DNA of 64,000 nt from Torreya grandis (Eukaryota; Streptophyta; Pinopsida; Cupressales; Taxaceae): assembly GCA_037957365.1 (NCBI GenBank), contig JARHVA010004089.1:596001-660000 (forward strand), written 5' to 3'. Position numbers and translations under genes: made by a program. Below, one piece after another: positions 45,491 to 58,170 of this stretch. The notes beneath the pieces were generated by a model, which was not told where the DNA came from, searched no databases, and saw only the letters and a program-made list of their open reading frames with translations. The number at the start of each line of letters is the position of its first letter. The first letter of the stretch is position 1.

Positions 45491-46927
45491 TGTAGACACC
45501 TAAAAAGTGTCTAACCCTTAGTCACTTTCCCCCTTAGTCCATTCCTAACCCATTCCTAACAATTACTAATTTAAAATAATTAATTTATTTTGAATTAACC
45601 CCCCTCTTTGGACACATCACCCATGACACCTCGCCTGGGACACCTCACCTTGGACTAATTCTCCTCCTATGACTCACTCAAGATCTATTCCTAATTCTTC
45701 TAACCTCCTAAAAAACTCTCGTGCGTATTTAGCACAACCCTCAGCATTCTCCAATAGATAGGGCACTTGGCGGAAGAAAAACGGGCTTGGTGGCTCTTTT
45801 TGCCCATTCTAACCCTGCCGACATCGGCCAAGTGTCGACTGACGCTGGCAGAATCGCCGACGTCGGTTATACTTAACCAGTTTTTCAAACTCTTTTGAGG
45901 ATCTGGAATCAGAAATCAAAAAATCTCTGAAAGCAAATCAAGAATCTTAGTCTTGGACTATCTGTCAATCTGCGAAATCTCTCAATCAAACCCCCCATTC
46001 TCTCCCTCAGGTGCAGCGAGAGCTTCAAGGTTCTCCCTCAGCAATAGGTTCTCCATACAAGCTACATCAACAGCAGGTACGGGAATCATCGGTAGCACAC
46101 CTTCCACAAGGCACAGGTAAGTATATTGTCTGTGTTCTTATTCTCTTTTCAATTATTTCTTTCAAGCAATTTTTTCCCTAGACTAGACTGTTAATCAACC
46201 CAGACCCGAATCTTGATTTGCCCACCTCCCTGTTTCTCCCGTCCTCTCTCGGATCATACATTCTGCCCATTTAACCTGACTCTCAGACTCAGACCCCAAA
46301 CCATTCAACCAAGCCCAAAACATCGTCTACAGACCAAAACCCTGATCAGACTCTGTCCATAGACTATTCAAATAAACCCAGACCCTGACCAAACTCTGTC
46401 TACAGACCACAGACTTAACTAGACTTCATCTAAAGACCTTTGCCCCGACCGACGCCGGTCACTACCCCCACCGACGTCATCATATTAATCGACGTCGGCA
46501 CCTTGACCATCCGACGCCGGTAGGATTACCGACGCCGATGACTATTATCAATCCGACAGCTTCTCTCAAGTAAGTCTTTACTTCTCTTTTTCATTCCATT
46601 TCTTTATCATTTCGGTTCTTCATTATTCAGCTATTTATCAGACATTTCTTTCTGTTGATTTAGTGGGTTTATATCCCTTAAGGAAGTTTTCATACTTCTG
46701 GGATCAAGCTTTTGCTTGACAACCCACCATTTGTCTATTTAACATCTTCTTTTGTCCAAGCTTCTTCTCTTTGCAGGTGTCATTCCTCCACAGCCAAAGA
46801 GGAGTACTCACAGCGTCTGGATTACGGTGCACAGACTTTATCCAGGTACACAAGCCTTGACCATTCTTTCTTTAGTTTCTTAATCATTTGAAATTGAAAA
46901 CAAAATTTGAATAGAAACATTCTGGCA
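45491..46927 (+). repeat. 3' LTR of element C, including eight bases of PBS-like sequence
   Basis: The LTR proper is 45491-46919 (1429 bp, TGTAGACACC to GAATAGAAACA). The next eight bases, TTCTGGCA, equal the sequence between LTR end and PBS at the 5' side, and only then does the sequence diverge. This LTR has the promoter-like cluster at 45815-45875 and the splice pair 46117/46776. Differences from the 5' LTR are mostly transitions, many in CpG of the palindromes. Confidence 0.93.
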
Positions 46928-48360
46928 AGAAAAGGTCAACTTGTTAGGCCCATGACCTGAAGACTATAGGTTTAAACTCTACACACCCTTCACCCTCTTA
47001 AGATATAGATAGGGATAGGGAGTGCCCATATATAGATAAGGGATTTTGACTAATATAAAAAATTAATTGAGTGTTTATCTATAGATATGGGGCCTCATCC
47101 TCCTTAGATATAGTTACTAGTGGTTGAGTGCTCATATATAGATAGGGGTCCTAGATTGGTTAAAAATTAATTAATCAATTGACCATATATATCTAATGGC
47201 ACCCCCACCCCTATAGATTTAATAATATCAAATATATGGCATCAGTCATCAATGATTGATTCATGAGTGATACACATATAATTTCCCTTATGCCCTTATA
47301 TCTATTTAGGATATGAATGGCATATATAATATAGTGGGCACATTGGTGGGTGGTGGTTATCCCCTCTTTTTATATATGAGGTACACCTATATATATAGAC
47401 CAACCATCTATATTTTAGTCTAAGAGAGATGTCCCATAATATATTAGGGGAACTTGATTGATGATTGACCCTATATATATATATATATAGCAAGGGAACC
47501 ACATAGAAATTATGGGGGTTTATTGGCATATCTATATATATGATATGCCAATAAACCCCCCTAATTTCTATGTGGTTCCCTTGCTTTATATATATATATA
47601 TATATATCAAGGGAACCACATAGAAATTAGGGGGGTTTATTGGCATATCTATATATAGGGGAAATTAAAGGCCCCACATTCTAGTGAGTGATGTGAAAAT
47701 TTTCCCTTATATTTACATAGGCATAGATAATACATCGATGAATTTAGGGATGGTACCACACTTGATTGATACCCTAAATTAAGGGCTGATAATAAATAGA
47801 GAAGGGTGACTATGTGATCAAAAAATGATTGATTGGCACCCATACCCATCTCAAGGAGTTAAGGATTTACTAGGTTATATTGTTCTATATTACATAAATT
47901 TAATAGATTATATCAATCATTCTATTCTATTTTAGAAGAACAAAAATTATTGTTGAGAATAATTCTAATGATTACTAAGATTAATAAGGGAGTGATGCAT
48001 AGACCATTCATTCAATGTGGAGTGTAGATACTATACTTGAGTTTCTCCATGCCTCTTTATAAATAAGAGAGGGGTTTGATTGATTTAGATTGAAAGGAGG
48101 GGGTTAAGGTAGAATATTTGATCTCCAAAAATGGTACACAAACCATATCATCAATTTCCTCAATAACAACCATCATGAAATTTTTTCAAGTTATAGAGAT
48201 AGTGTTATTAGTTCACTATCTCAATTAAAAATGGATGAAAGATCCTATGGGACTAGGGAGAATGTTGAATGTGTCTGTGCATGAATTTTTTTGGTCACAA
48301 ATGTATATAGTTTTTTAGATTTATTTTCACCTATAATTCCTATTATATTAAGTATAAATG
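46928..48360. other. Right central part of the inverted-repeat structure
   Basis: AT-rich, no gene recognised. Several blocks GATAGGG(A/G)-CATATATAGAT repeat at about 46990, 47030 and 47130. The hairpin at 47491-47649 is listed separately. Confidence 0.5.
47491..47649. repeat. Three-copy 42-bp palindromic repeat in a TA tract
   Basis: A 42-bp unit starting CAAGGGAACCACATAGAAAT occurs at 47491-47532. It recurs as reverse complement at 47542-47583 and again in the first orientation at 47608-47649. The first two form a near-perfect hairpin with a nine-base loop; the third follows a TA run. TATATA sequence flanks the whole block. The three copies differ at one or two bases only. Confidence 0.9.
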
Positions 48361-49645
48361 ACAAAAATGAGTGGTTGGATATACACAGGTCACCAATTCA
48401 TCCCAAGTTTCCCCAATCATACCACTTCAGTTTGATTTCAAAGCAAATTTGGGTGATCACACACATATGTGCCCCAAAACATCTATATTTTTCATTTTCA
48501 TAAGTGAATATGGTGTTGTTATGTGTATTTTGGCATATGATGGACTTAATCACAAGTGAAATTAGCATAAATTGGTGGTTTGGTGTATGTATGTTATCAA
48601 TGCGACCTATGTTACCCTAATCACACCACTTTGGCTTGAATGCAAAGTGAATTAGGGTGATTATGCATACATGTGCTATAAATTGGTCACATTTACATGG
48701 TCTCAAGTGGATATGGTGGTGTTGTGTCACTTTTCATATATATTAGAGCTAATCATAAGTAAAATCTTCATAAAGTGTTGGTTGGATGTGTAAGGATCAC
48801 ACTATGACTTATGTTGCTATAATCACACATTTTTTCCTAAATTAGAGAGAAATAAGGTGATCATAAACAAATGCTCCTAAAATCATTTTAATTTACCTTG
48901 ATCACAACTGGATATGATGTTTTATGTCTCTTTTGACCTATAAGGGATGTAATTATAAGTAAAATTAGCATAAATGGGTGGTTGGGTGTCTATGGCCCAT
49001 AGATGTCACTTATTTTTATTCGTTCACATCACTTTATAATGGATTAAATTTTAATTTGGGTGGCAATGCAAAAATATGACCTAAATTATCGCTATTTACC
49101 CTAGTAAAAAATGATTATGGTGTTGTTGTGTCACTTTTTGGCCTATAAAGGGCCTTATCTTAAGTAAAATTGACAAAAAAAAGTGGTTGGGTGTGCTTTG
49201 GTTTGTAAATTTTAATTTTAACAAATTGAGAACTCATAAAAATGTTAGAAATAAATCTATAAGGCCCTAAAACCTAATAAATGACTATATGTTTACCCAA
49301 AATAGACATTAGTTACAAAATTTACACCTTGAAATCCCTAGTTTCAATACTAACATATTGAAAAATGACTAAGTACTGATCAAATTAGATTTTGAAAAAC
49401 TATCTTCTAAATCAAAAATCATGCAACTATGAGACTAGTCTTAGAAGATGTAGAGTGACCCTAATTTTTTATATTTATAAATGTGTTACATTTATATTCA
49501 TTAACATTTATTTTAGTAAACCACCCCCCCACCTTTTAACTACCCACCTTTTTACATTCAAAGGGTTTATATTTTCATATATTATGAATGCATACACATT
49601 ATAGCATGTAAGCACTTTCGTTATGTATAATTTTAAAAACATTTA
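48361..49645 (-). repeat. Right arm of the large inverted repeat
   Basis: About five units of 201-204 bp, anchored by GTGGTTGG-GT-TA-like sequence at about 48371, 48573, 48777, 48978 and 49181, are the reverse complement of the left array. They are followed outward by 49190-49645, the reverse complement of 25297-25780. Beyond 49645 similarity stops, as it does before 25297 on the left, so both outer ends fall at the same point of the alignment. Confidence 0.8.
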
Positions 49646-50150
49646 TAGTTAAAAATAATTTATATTTGCATAATTTTAGGAACACATACGTGATATAGTG
49701 TATACACATTTTTACATATTTAAAACATGTACGCATTCTATGCTTGGTGTTTACCAAGCCTATAAAACATAATACATATGTATTTTAGATATTTTATAAA
49801 AATGAACACGAAATTATCCCCAAACTATATACACATACCCATATCCTTGTTCTTATCCATATTATGTGTCTTATCAAAATAAATATGGGTATGTTTAACT
49901 TGAATACTACTTAATTTAGCACTTCTTCTAAGAGAGGTAGAAATAAATTTCTTAGATTGCATATAATATGAAATATAAACCTGAAATATTACTACTAATA
50001 AAGTCTTTACAAAATTAAAAAACCCTAAGACAACAATTTAAAATAATAGAAATAAGAAAAGAAAAACCAAGAGCATCTATGTTTAGGGTTTCTAATATTC
50101 AATCAATAGACAGGTTCACAAATACATTTTATCAAAAATTAAGAAATAGG
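49646..50150. other. Non-coding stretch, nothing recognised
   Basis: AT-rich sequence with many ACATTT/ATACAC words. No coding frame or repeat partner noted. Confidence 0.5.
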
Positions 50151-50157
50151 AGATGTT

Positions 50158-50750
50158 ATATCTTAATTATATAAAATTAACTAAGCTAAATCAATATATA
50201 AAATATGTGCCTAAAATAATAATTCATTGATTTTTAATTTACTACATTTGAAAAGATGATAAAAATAGAAAATATAAGAAGGAAATAACTTAGTTGGAAA
50301 ATAGAAATGCATGACTGTGTATATGATTGTAAAAATGATTTTGTGACTATGTAATTATTAATAATTATTATATAATCATAAAATAACAACATTGAATAAA
50401 ATTAAATGAATGTGTAAGGGAAGAGATCACCTCAATAACAATCCATAAGAGAAAAAAATTATCAAGTGCGGAAACCATTAAATGGAATAAAACCTCACAT
50501 CTATTTAGAAGGCTTTCAAATTAAAATTATCCAAGTATAATTTTTATGGAATAAAATAGAATAGATATAGATGGGCCTCAATCCAAAAGAGATATCTCAA
50601 GAAATACTAGTGTGTCTAGTGTGTAGAATGAGAGAGTATAGAGCTTAATAAATAGAGTTAGAAGGAAAGAGAAGTTACTTACACAACCTTCTTTTGTGTC
50701 AAATATCCCAAATCTCCACAAGGTGAAGGGGATGTGTGTGACAAGTGTGA
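50158..50750. repeat. Dispersed repeat parts A and B, uninterrupted copy
   Basis: 50158-50360 matches 2881-3067. 50417-50750 matches 55193-55308 joined to 58171-58390, through AAGGGAAGAGATCACCT, AAATGGAA(T/G)AAAACC, AAATTAAAATTATCCAAGTA, TAGTGTGTCTAGTGTGTA and GTGTGTGACAAGTGTG. It is therefore an empty-site copy for the insertion at 55309. Confidence 0.8.
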
Positions 50751-51340
50751 AGACTCAAAAATTCCTTGTAATAGGATAAAATAGGTGTGACACCTCATAA
50801 GTCTGGGATAACAAAATTTATTATAATAATAAATGCACAAATCAATTAAACTAATTTATCATAGATAAATATTAATCTTTATCACTCCCCCTTAATCTTT
50901 ATTGAGGTTACAAAAGTGGAGAAAAACTTAAAAATAAATAATAAAGTTGACATTAAATGATTTTCCCCCTTAATTAAAACTTCATTTGAGAGGAATTAAA
51001 ATGTTTTGAGATAAGAAAGAATGAGAGATGTTTCCAATAAGCTTGCAAAGTTGAATGTGTGATCATAACAAATATCTAATAATCCTTTTTAGACAATATG
51101 GTTAATCCACATTGGAACATTAACCAACAAAGAACATGGGAAAATTTATTAATGATACTTGCAAAATAGAAGCTTACACCAATCTTTCATGTTAAGTAAA
51201 AAAATACCATTAAAATATAATCTACATATAATTAAAGTAAAAAATATAGATCTAAATTAAGGTAAAGGGAAAAAAAACAACTTCCATAATAAAGTGTAGA
51301 ATCCTACATCTAAAAAGAAGTAAAAAATAATTAGCTCCAA
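50751..51340. other. Non-coding stretch
   Basis: AT-rich, no gene recognised. It separates the repeat copy from the gag remnant. Confidence 0.5.
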
Positions 51341-52140
51341 ATAAAACATATTTTTTTAACAACTTACAAGAAGAAGTAAGCACAAAATCAAGAAATGCAT
51401 AAAAATAAGTTTTAAATTTATCATAAGGGATACAAAGAGGATGGGTTGCTTGTAAAATATATTCTTCTTTAAGAAATTAATGATTATCAAAAGAATGCAC
51501 ATCAAAGTCTTGATAATATACCATATCTTTAGGAATCTAAATTGATTTAACCTTTGAATGAGGTGTTTTAGTAGTTTTCCAACAATACAAAATGTCATGA
51601 GTTGATTTACCATAAAATTTACATGAATGCAATTTCTAACATTTCAAAATATGATGCCCATGTTTACCACAATATTCACAAATTTTACCATTTTAAACCA
51701 ATGTATGAGCATGAAAAGTATTAGAATCAATAGAAGTCTTATAAGAATGAGAAACATGATTGTGAAATGTCCTTCATTGAGGAGGACAATATGACATCTC
51801 AATATCATTAGAGGCACTAAAACTAAGTCATACAAAATTTGTGTTAGGTTTAGAAAAAATGGGTTTAAGAATATCATTTTCACATTTTCAAAGATAACCT
51901 CCACTATAATCCATTGAGTGTATGGTTTTTAAGCTAGGGTTAGAAGAATGAATGTGAAAATAAGTGAAAGCTTCACTAGAATCATATTTAACATTAGATG
52001 TATTATTAAAGTTAGAATATGTCATTTTTTCATTGAGTGTGTCAATAACATCATACATATTCTCCAAGTTTGCATTAAAATATATTTGAATATTTTCCAA
52101 TTTATCATTAAATAGATTTTTTAAAACATTAAAATTCATG
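51340..52140 (-). pseudogene. Decayed retroelement gag with zinc knuckles
   Basis: Minus-strand frames, shifted twice, give a Thr/Ser/Tyr-rich segment (52139-51888). Then near 51680-51640 comes CEYCGKHGHHILKC, a complete CX2CX4HX4C knuckle, and shortly after a second copy in which the second Cys is Tyr (CKFYGKSTHDILYC). A further stretch runs to 51340. Two knuckles side by side point to a retroelement gag, but I cannot tell Copia from gypsy. Pol is not seen nearby. Confidence 0.55.
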
Positions 52141-55100
52141 TTTTTATATAAAATTTAACATTTAAGAGTATGGTTCTCATTAATTTGAAAAGTAATTTTT
52201 TGCTTAAAATTCTTAAATGATAAAGTTAAGGCCAATTTAAAAGTGATTTGATAAAAAATGATTATAATTGAAAAGATTTAATGTATAATTGAATTTATCA
52301 AAGAATTAAAAATTAATTTTAATATTATATGTTATACCAAGGAATAAAAAATAGCACATGATATTTCATTTATATGAGAATTTTTCTTTTAAAAAAACTT
52401 TGAGAACTAGGATTTGATTTTTTTAACATAACATTTTAAAATATTAATTTAAGAATTAAAATGTCAAATTTCAAGAGTTTCAAAACTTAAATAATTTATA
52501 ATTTCAATATTTTATCATATATAAGTGTAAACAAATCCAGATTATTATTATTTATTTTGCATAATAAAATTTAAAAAAATGTTTTTGAAATGTAGTAGTT
52601 ACATTTTTTATCATATCTCCCAACTATGATTTTAGTTTTCACAAAATTTAAACAAATTTTTCTTAGCTTAAAAATAAAAAACCCATTAAATTTTAAAAAA
52701 ACTAGAATTTAAATAAAAAGATACAATTATATTAACATTAATTTTTTAACACACATGACATTACATGGTGGGTCAGAGTAGAGAAAACAATAGGAATTTT
52801 GAAATTGGCCATGGGTGGGATGGCTAGGAGAGAAAGGAAGGGGATGAGGAAAAACCAAATATGAAGGGAAAGGGGAATGTTTAGGCTTGGAATAGTCTTG
52901 GTAGAAGCATAGATGACATCATTCTTGGTCATGTCAAACCTTGGACATTTTTACCTAGGGAATGGGGATGGATGAGACTTATCCTACTCTAAGCCCATTG
53001 GACTTTGTGGTAATCTACATATTATGTGAGATCAGATCTGGATCATGAGGCATGACAGATTAAAAATAACTTTGAAGACTCAAGTTTGGTTAGGGATGAA
53101 TGGAGGAAGATCGGTGGCTCTTATTTTATTAGAGTAGGGATCATCCCATTCTAGTCATAAAGTCTTTTTAAGCCCTAGGTGGATGAATATGGTGATGATA
53201 AGGGAGAGTACATGGCTCATAAGAAGGTTTTGACAAAGGGAAATGATGCCAAGATGATCAGATGTGAAGGTAATGATCTTAGTTCTCAAAAAAGGATCTT
53301 TCTTTCTCTTAGTACATAAGAAAAAATTATGATGTATAAGGCTTTGAAATTTTTCTTTGGGTTGTTCAACATCAGGAGCTATTATGTGGGGACTTTGCTT
53401 TAAATCTTTTGTTCTATCTTTTGTATGAAAAACCCAAAATATGTGACCTTGACATATCAGATCTAGAGACTGCCACCCCTGTGTCACACTGAGTGGAAGT
53501 GGGTGGGGCTTGGCTAAGAAGGATTCAAGGTGCCCTATTTTTTTCTATGAATTCTTAAATTTTAATTTAAATTTAAAAGGAAAATTTAAGTTCTATTCTG
53601 CCAAGATTAGAACTACTCTATCTTTCACTAAAAAAGGGATGATACTCTTGGCCACTGTGATTAAAATGCTTTGGATTTTGGGCGTTGATTCGAGCCTCCA
53701 TTCTAAGACTCATTTATATGGATTTTTTTGTGTTCTATTGACCCTTGTCTCTATGAGGGGTTCTTTTTCTCTAGTTAGAGTTTGGGAAGATCTATTTTCT
53801 AATAAATGGAAAGAAGTGGATCTAGATCAAACTATAAATATTACTTGGTCTTCTCACTGGTCTAGTGAAATTTTTAGCTTTATGTTTTATTCCTAATCTA
53901 AGAAGGAAATATTCTTTAAGGGATTTAATCTTTCCAAAAAAAAATTTCATGTTATGAACTCTTGGACATGGTTACATTGGCCATTAATTTGATGCTTTGA
54001 AATGTTTAGTTTTACTTCTCTGAATCATTTTTAAAATGTGGGTTTGAGGGCCTGGTTCATACCCTCATGGCTAGAAGGATTATTTCACTCTAAATTTACT
54101 TGTGTTTTATTGGTTTTGGGTCCCATTGGGGGACCTACAAAATTTATTCCTCCATATTTGAGTCTAGATACTTAGAGTTCCATTTATGTCCAGGCTTGTC
54201 CCCAATCCAATCAAAATTGGTATTTTGGTCTCCTAAAGACTTGGAGGGTTTATTTTGAGACTTAGACCTCATGCTTAATCTATCCAATTTGGTTTTTGGT
54301 TTGGTTAAAAATGACTAGGTACTACACTGGTAAAATGTGGTTATTGTTGAAATACTAAGTCATGTAGGGGATTAAAAGGGTTATTTCATAGATCTAGCCC
54401 TCAAGCTTTTTTAAGTCTAGAATGGATACCGGTCCATCCAAAACTTATATATGTTTCTTCTAGAGACTTGGACCTCCATTTGTGTTCAAGCTAGTTCTTG
54501 ATCCAACCAAAATTGGATTATCTGGTCCTTAGAGGACCCTAAATGGTTCTCGATCCATTTGAAATCAAATGCTTCTAAGTCTTGGGCCTCTACTTTTTCT
54601 ATCTAGGTTGGATCCCACACTATTTATTTTTTATATTTTTTCTTTGTTCGTGTTAGGTCCCTCTTAGGATCCTGTGGTCACTTTTGGTTCTTCTACTTAG
54701 GGCCATCCTAGTCCTTCATTAAATCTACATCTTTTGATTGGGTCCTATTTCTAATTTTGGTTAGTTATTTTAAGCTAGGAGGAGGCCCAATTATCCTTAT
54801 GTGTCTTTTGGTAGGGTCCTTTTTGTAATCCTAGTCGGTTATTTTCAACTAGGGGAGACCCAAACCTCCTGATGTGTCTAGGACTAGAACCCACACCAAT
54901 TAAAGGTGGGATTACCTTAATCTAAATAGTTAGGTTGTAAGTAAAAAATGGTTTATGGTTGATTTTAATATAATAAAAGTATATCAAAAAAAATAAAGGT
55001 TTAGGATAAATAATAGAAGACACAAAAAATACTTGTAAAGATGTAAGACCTTGCAAAAAAAGTGTTAAAAAATCTCTTTCTTCTCTACCCAAACCAACAC

Positions 55101-55192
55101 ATATTCAAATATCAACATTAAAAAAATTCATGCTTTAATAACATATTAGGAATTATTCTAAAATATTAAAATAAAAACATTAATAAATATTC
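52141..55192. other. Non-coding stretch with old internal repeats
   Basis: No recognised gene. Frames at 53155-53487 (minus) and 53510-53896 (plus) show no family resemblance. Old direct repeats lie at 54168-54240 with 54458-54540 (CAATCCAATCAAAATTGG-like) and at 54739-54823 with 54826-54900 (GGTCCT-TTT-TAAT...CTAGG). Confidence 0.5.
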
Positions 55193-55308
55193 AAGGGAAG
55201 AGATCACCTAAATAGCAAGTCATAAGAGAACACAAGAGACAAGATTTGTTAAGTTTGAAGACCGTTAAATGGAAGAAAACCCCATATCTATTTATAAGAC
55301 TTGTAAAG
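55193..55308. repeat. Dispersed repeat part B, left half, split by a solo LTR
   Basis: It aligns with the start of the copy at 50417 and stops at 55308. The alignment resumes at 58171. The last five bases, TAAAG (55304-55308), pair with TAAAT (58171-58175). Confidence 0.8.
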
Positions 55309-58170
55309 TGTTTGAAGAATAATGACTGAGAGGTGGGGTTAATCACTCTTCAAAACTTGTACAACTTTATTTTATCATTCATGAACTATCAAAATAGTAT
55401 AGTGAATTATCAACACATTAAGAGCTATGAGCATGAGATAAGAGCATAGCACATAGAAAATTATTTGAGTGGGAAATCCTCAAGGGGAAGATAACCCACT
55501 GATAATTAAAATAGAATATAATCCTATAATATAAACATAAATATTTATTGAAGCACCAACTTCACTTGGAACACCAACCCTAACTAGCCAAGCACCCACT
55601 TGACTAGGCTTTAGCAAGCACCTACTTGCAAGGAGGTACCAGCCCCCTACATGATTCAGCACCAACTTGGACACATTAAAATAATTTATCACCTTTATAA
55701 CACTTTTTTTCTCATAAAACATATGATTATCTCCTTATTCATCTCTTCTCTCTCTTCAAACCCTCTCAAATTACCTTTTAGGCTTCTTCACTCAACTAGT
55801 CCTCATCTTGACTTGATTAGGTCATATGACCTTGATTTTTATCTATAGTGCATATATTAGATATTAGTGATAGTTTATTTTCACAATTATTATGGTATAT
55901 AACACCTCATTTATCTCTTCAAAGTGTTATATTTTTTGCTTCAACACACATTCTCTAACAAGCAAATTAGGCCTATCAGGGCTTTTTCTTATACTAGACT
56001 CTTGCTCATACACCTCTTGGTCATCTATACACACTTTACCACTTATATTTTAAATATAATATGACTTATTCTATTCCATAAAAATTAATAAAACATTATA
56101 ATAGGTTTGTAATATCATATAGGACCAAAAACCTCTTTAGGTCTTAAGGAGACCTAATTCAATTAGGCCTTCATTAGCACACGTTACCCTTTGAGATCTT
56201 TAGAAAACACTAAAATTATCACATAATATTAAAATATAATATGTCACTAAAATATACCCATAAAAATATCATATTATTTCCATGACACCTTTTAGCTCCG
56301 TCCACTACTTGAAGTACACCATTAACACTGTTCACAATTAGGCCTGTGCATACCCAAAAAGTCTGTCTTGAACAATTGAAGCAAAACATAATTTTTAAAA
56401 ACAAACATGGAAAAAAATCATATAAATATAACATTAAATAAATAAAAAACTTCACCAAGTTCATTATAATTCATTACACAAGGTAAAAGGACTCAAAACC
56501 CTTCTCTGCAAGTAGCCCACTCAGAACTGCCAACTAACCTCAAAACACAGTCATGAAAACAATGACCTAAACACTTATAGAATTATTGTTATAGACTTAA
56601 AATTCATGAATATTATCATATTATTTAATTATAACATTACTATATAAATATATAATATGGTTAAATGGTATTATTAGTCTTACAGACTAATCTTATAGTC
56701 TTATACCTCACTATCTCATATGAACTAGATAGGTAAACTTATGAACATCATTTTCATCATATTTACTGATCTCCAAAAGATATACTTTTATTCATCCCTA
56801 ATCCATGATAACACCTCCCTTATCAACTTCTCACTTCAATCTAGTTTTCTCACTATTTGTACCATTAGGTCTATTAGTGATTGGTCACCTTAAATGGATA
56901 GTATAGAAAACCTGAGGTATATAACATGCTTAGAAACCAAAATTTAAAACAAATATAAGTCTTAATATTTATCCTCCATATATTTATCAACTTTGAATTG
57001 GTCAAATTTGACTACTACAACAGATTTCTAAGAAACAAGGCCTTTCTTATAGGGTCCACTTACTCACTTGACAAAAAAAATCACACCTAGACATGCCTGG
57101 GAGATTTTAATACATGATAAAATATTTTTTATGGTAATTTTAGACCATTATTTTTTATTTTTAACAAGATATTTCACATTGGGTTAGTGTTAGGGTTTTA
57201 GAGAGGGTTAACATTATTTCTAGTGTTAACAATTGTTCATAAAGGACTGCCCCTCATTTCCAAAACTATTGTCTGTAGATCTTATATAGGACCCTTAAAC
57301 ATCTTTCCTAAATATATTATGTTCCCATGTAGAGTTTAAACATGCCAATAAACATTTGAAAGTCCTTCTCAAGTTGAGAACCCTTCATTTTGTGCACTCA
57401 AGAAACCTCAAAACCACTTTTCATGCCTTTTCTTGCAATTTTTGACCTAAAATTTGGTAAACACAACTAAAAAAACCTATAAAACTACTAAAAATTCTTA
57501 CATGCTCATTATTATCTTTAAATATTAAAATCATACCTTATTTGGCCACCATCTCTCTCTTTGCTTGCTTGGACCTTGACCTGTAAACCATATTAGGCCT
57601 TAAAATTGACCTTCAAGACTATTTTCATGTAATATCCACCTAATTTACATGATCACACAACATATCACATTCTTAAACAATGTCAAAAATCCTTTATATG
57701 CCTTTATAATAGATAATGATTCCTAATTAGGCCAAACAGGGTCTAGAGGTGGTCTAGTTACATACTAGGTTTGTAGGTCCTATCTTTGTAGGCTCACGTT
57801 GAGACTCTCATGAGTGATATAATGCATCATATATATGATAAAACAACCTAATATGACATATTATTCATTTTTTCATCCATCTCACTAGGCCACCAAGCTT
57901 ATACCTTCTCACAAGGTCTCTTCATGTAATGACCAATGTCATGACTAGGCTTCTCAAGCTCTTGAAACTTAATAACTAACCTTGAAACACTTATTAATGA
58001 TCTTATAACCTGATCATATGTTTGATAATATCTTAGATAATTTTATACCTCTCAATAATTCTATCAAATAAGAACATTATTCAATGACCTCATGAACACC
58101 TTTCTTAAGAACCTTTGACATCAATGACAACATCAATGCTAAATTTTAACAATATGAACAACACTCAACA
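55309..58170 (-). mobile_element. Probable solo LTR, 2.86 kb, minus orientation
   Basis: It starts TGTTTGAAG and ends ACACTCAACA on the plus strand, flanked by TAAAG/TAAAT. Read on the minus strand the start contains TTGTCATTGATGTCAAAGG, shared with the LTR start of Copia element A. The end contains an AACCCCACCTCTCAGT block like the CACCCCCCCTCTCA near the end of that LTR. No PBS, PPT or coding frame was found, and no LTR pair inside. A large non-autonomous element with hidden short LTRs is the alternative. Confidence 0.65.

Larger units (their letters stand above)
29453..46927 (+). mobile_element. Element C: 17.5-kb Tat-like Ty3/gypsy retrotransposon with antisense cargo
   Basis: It has two 1.43-kb LTRs, a PBS, a 1.1-kb leader, gag-protease in one frame, and pol with RT, gypsy RNase H, archaeal-type RNase H and integrase. 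A 5.3-kb 3' region carries an antisense PMD pseudogene. The dual RNase H order and the size fit the Tat lineage (Ogre/Retand relatives). Base composition is clearly richer in GC than its surroundings. LTRs differ by about 2-3% by eye. Most enzymatic motifs are intact but about twelve stops break the frames, so it should be non-autonomous now. No target duplication was found. Confidence 0.95.

Noticed and set aside
53155..53896. Two frames, minus 53155-53487 and plus 53510-53896
   Set aside because: No recognisable domain or repeated partner. Base composition is a little higher in GC but I cannot support a gene.
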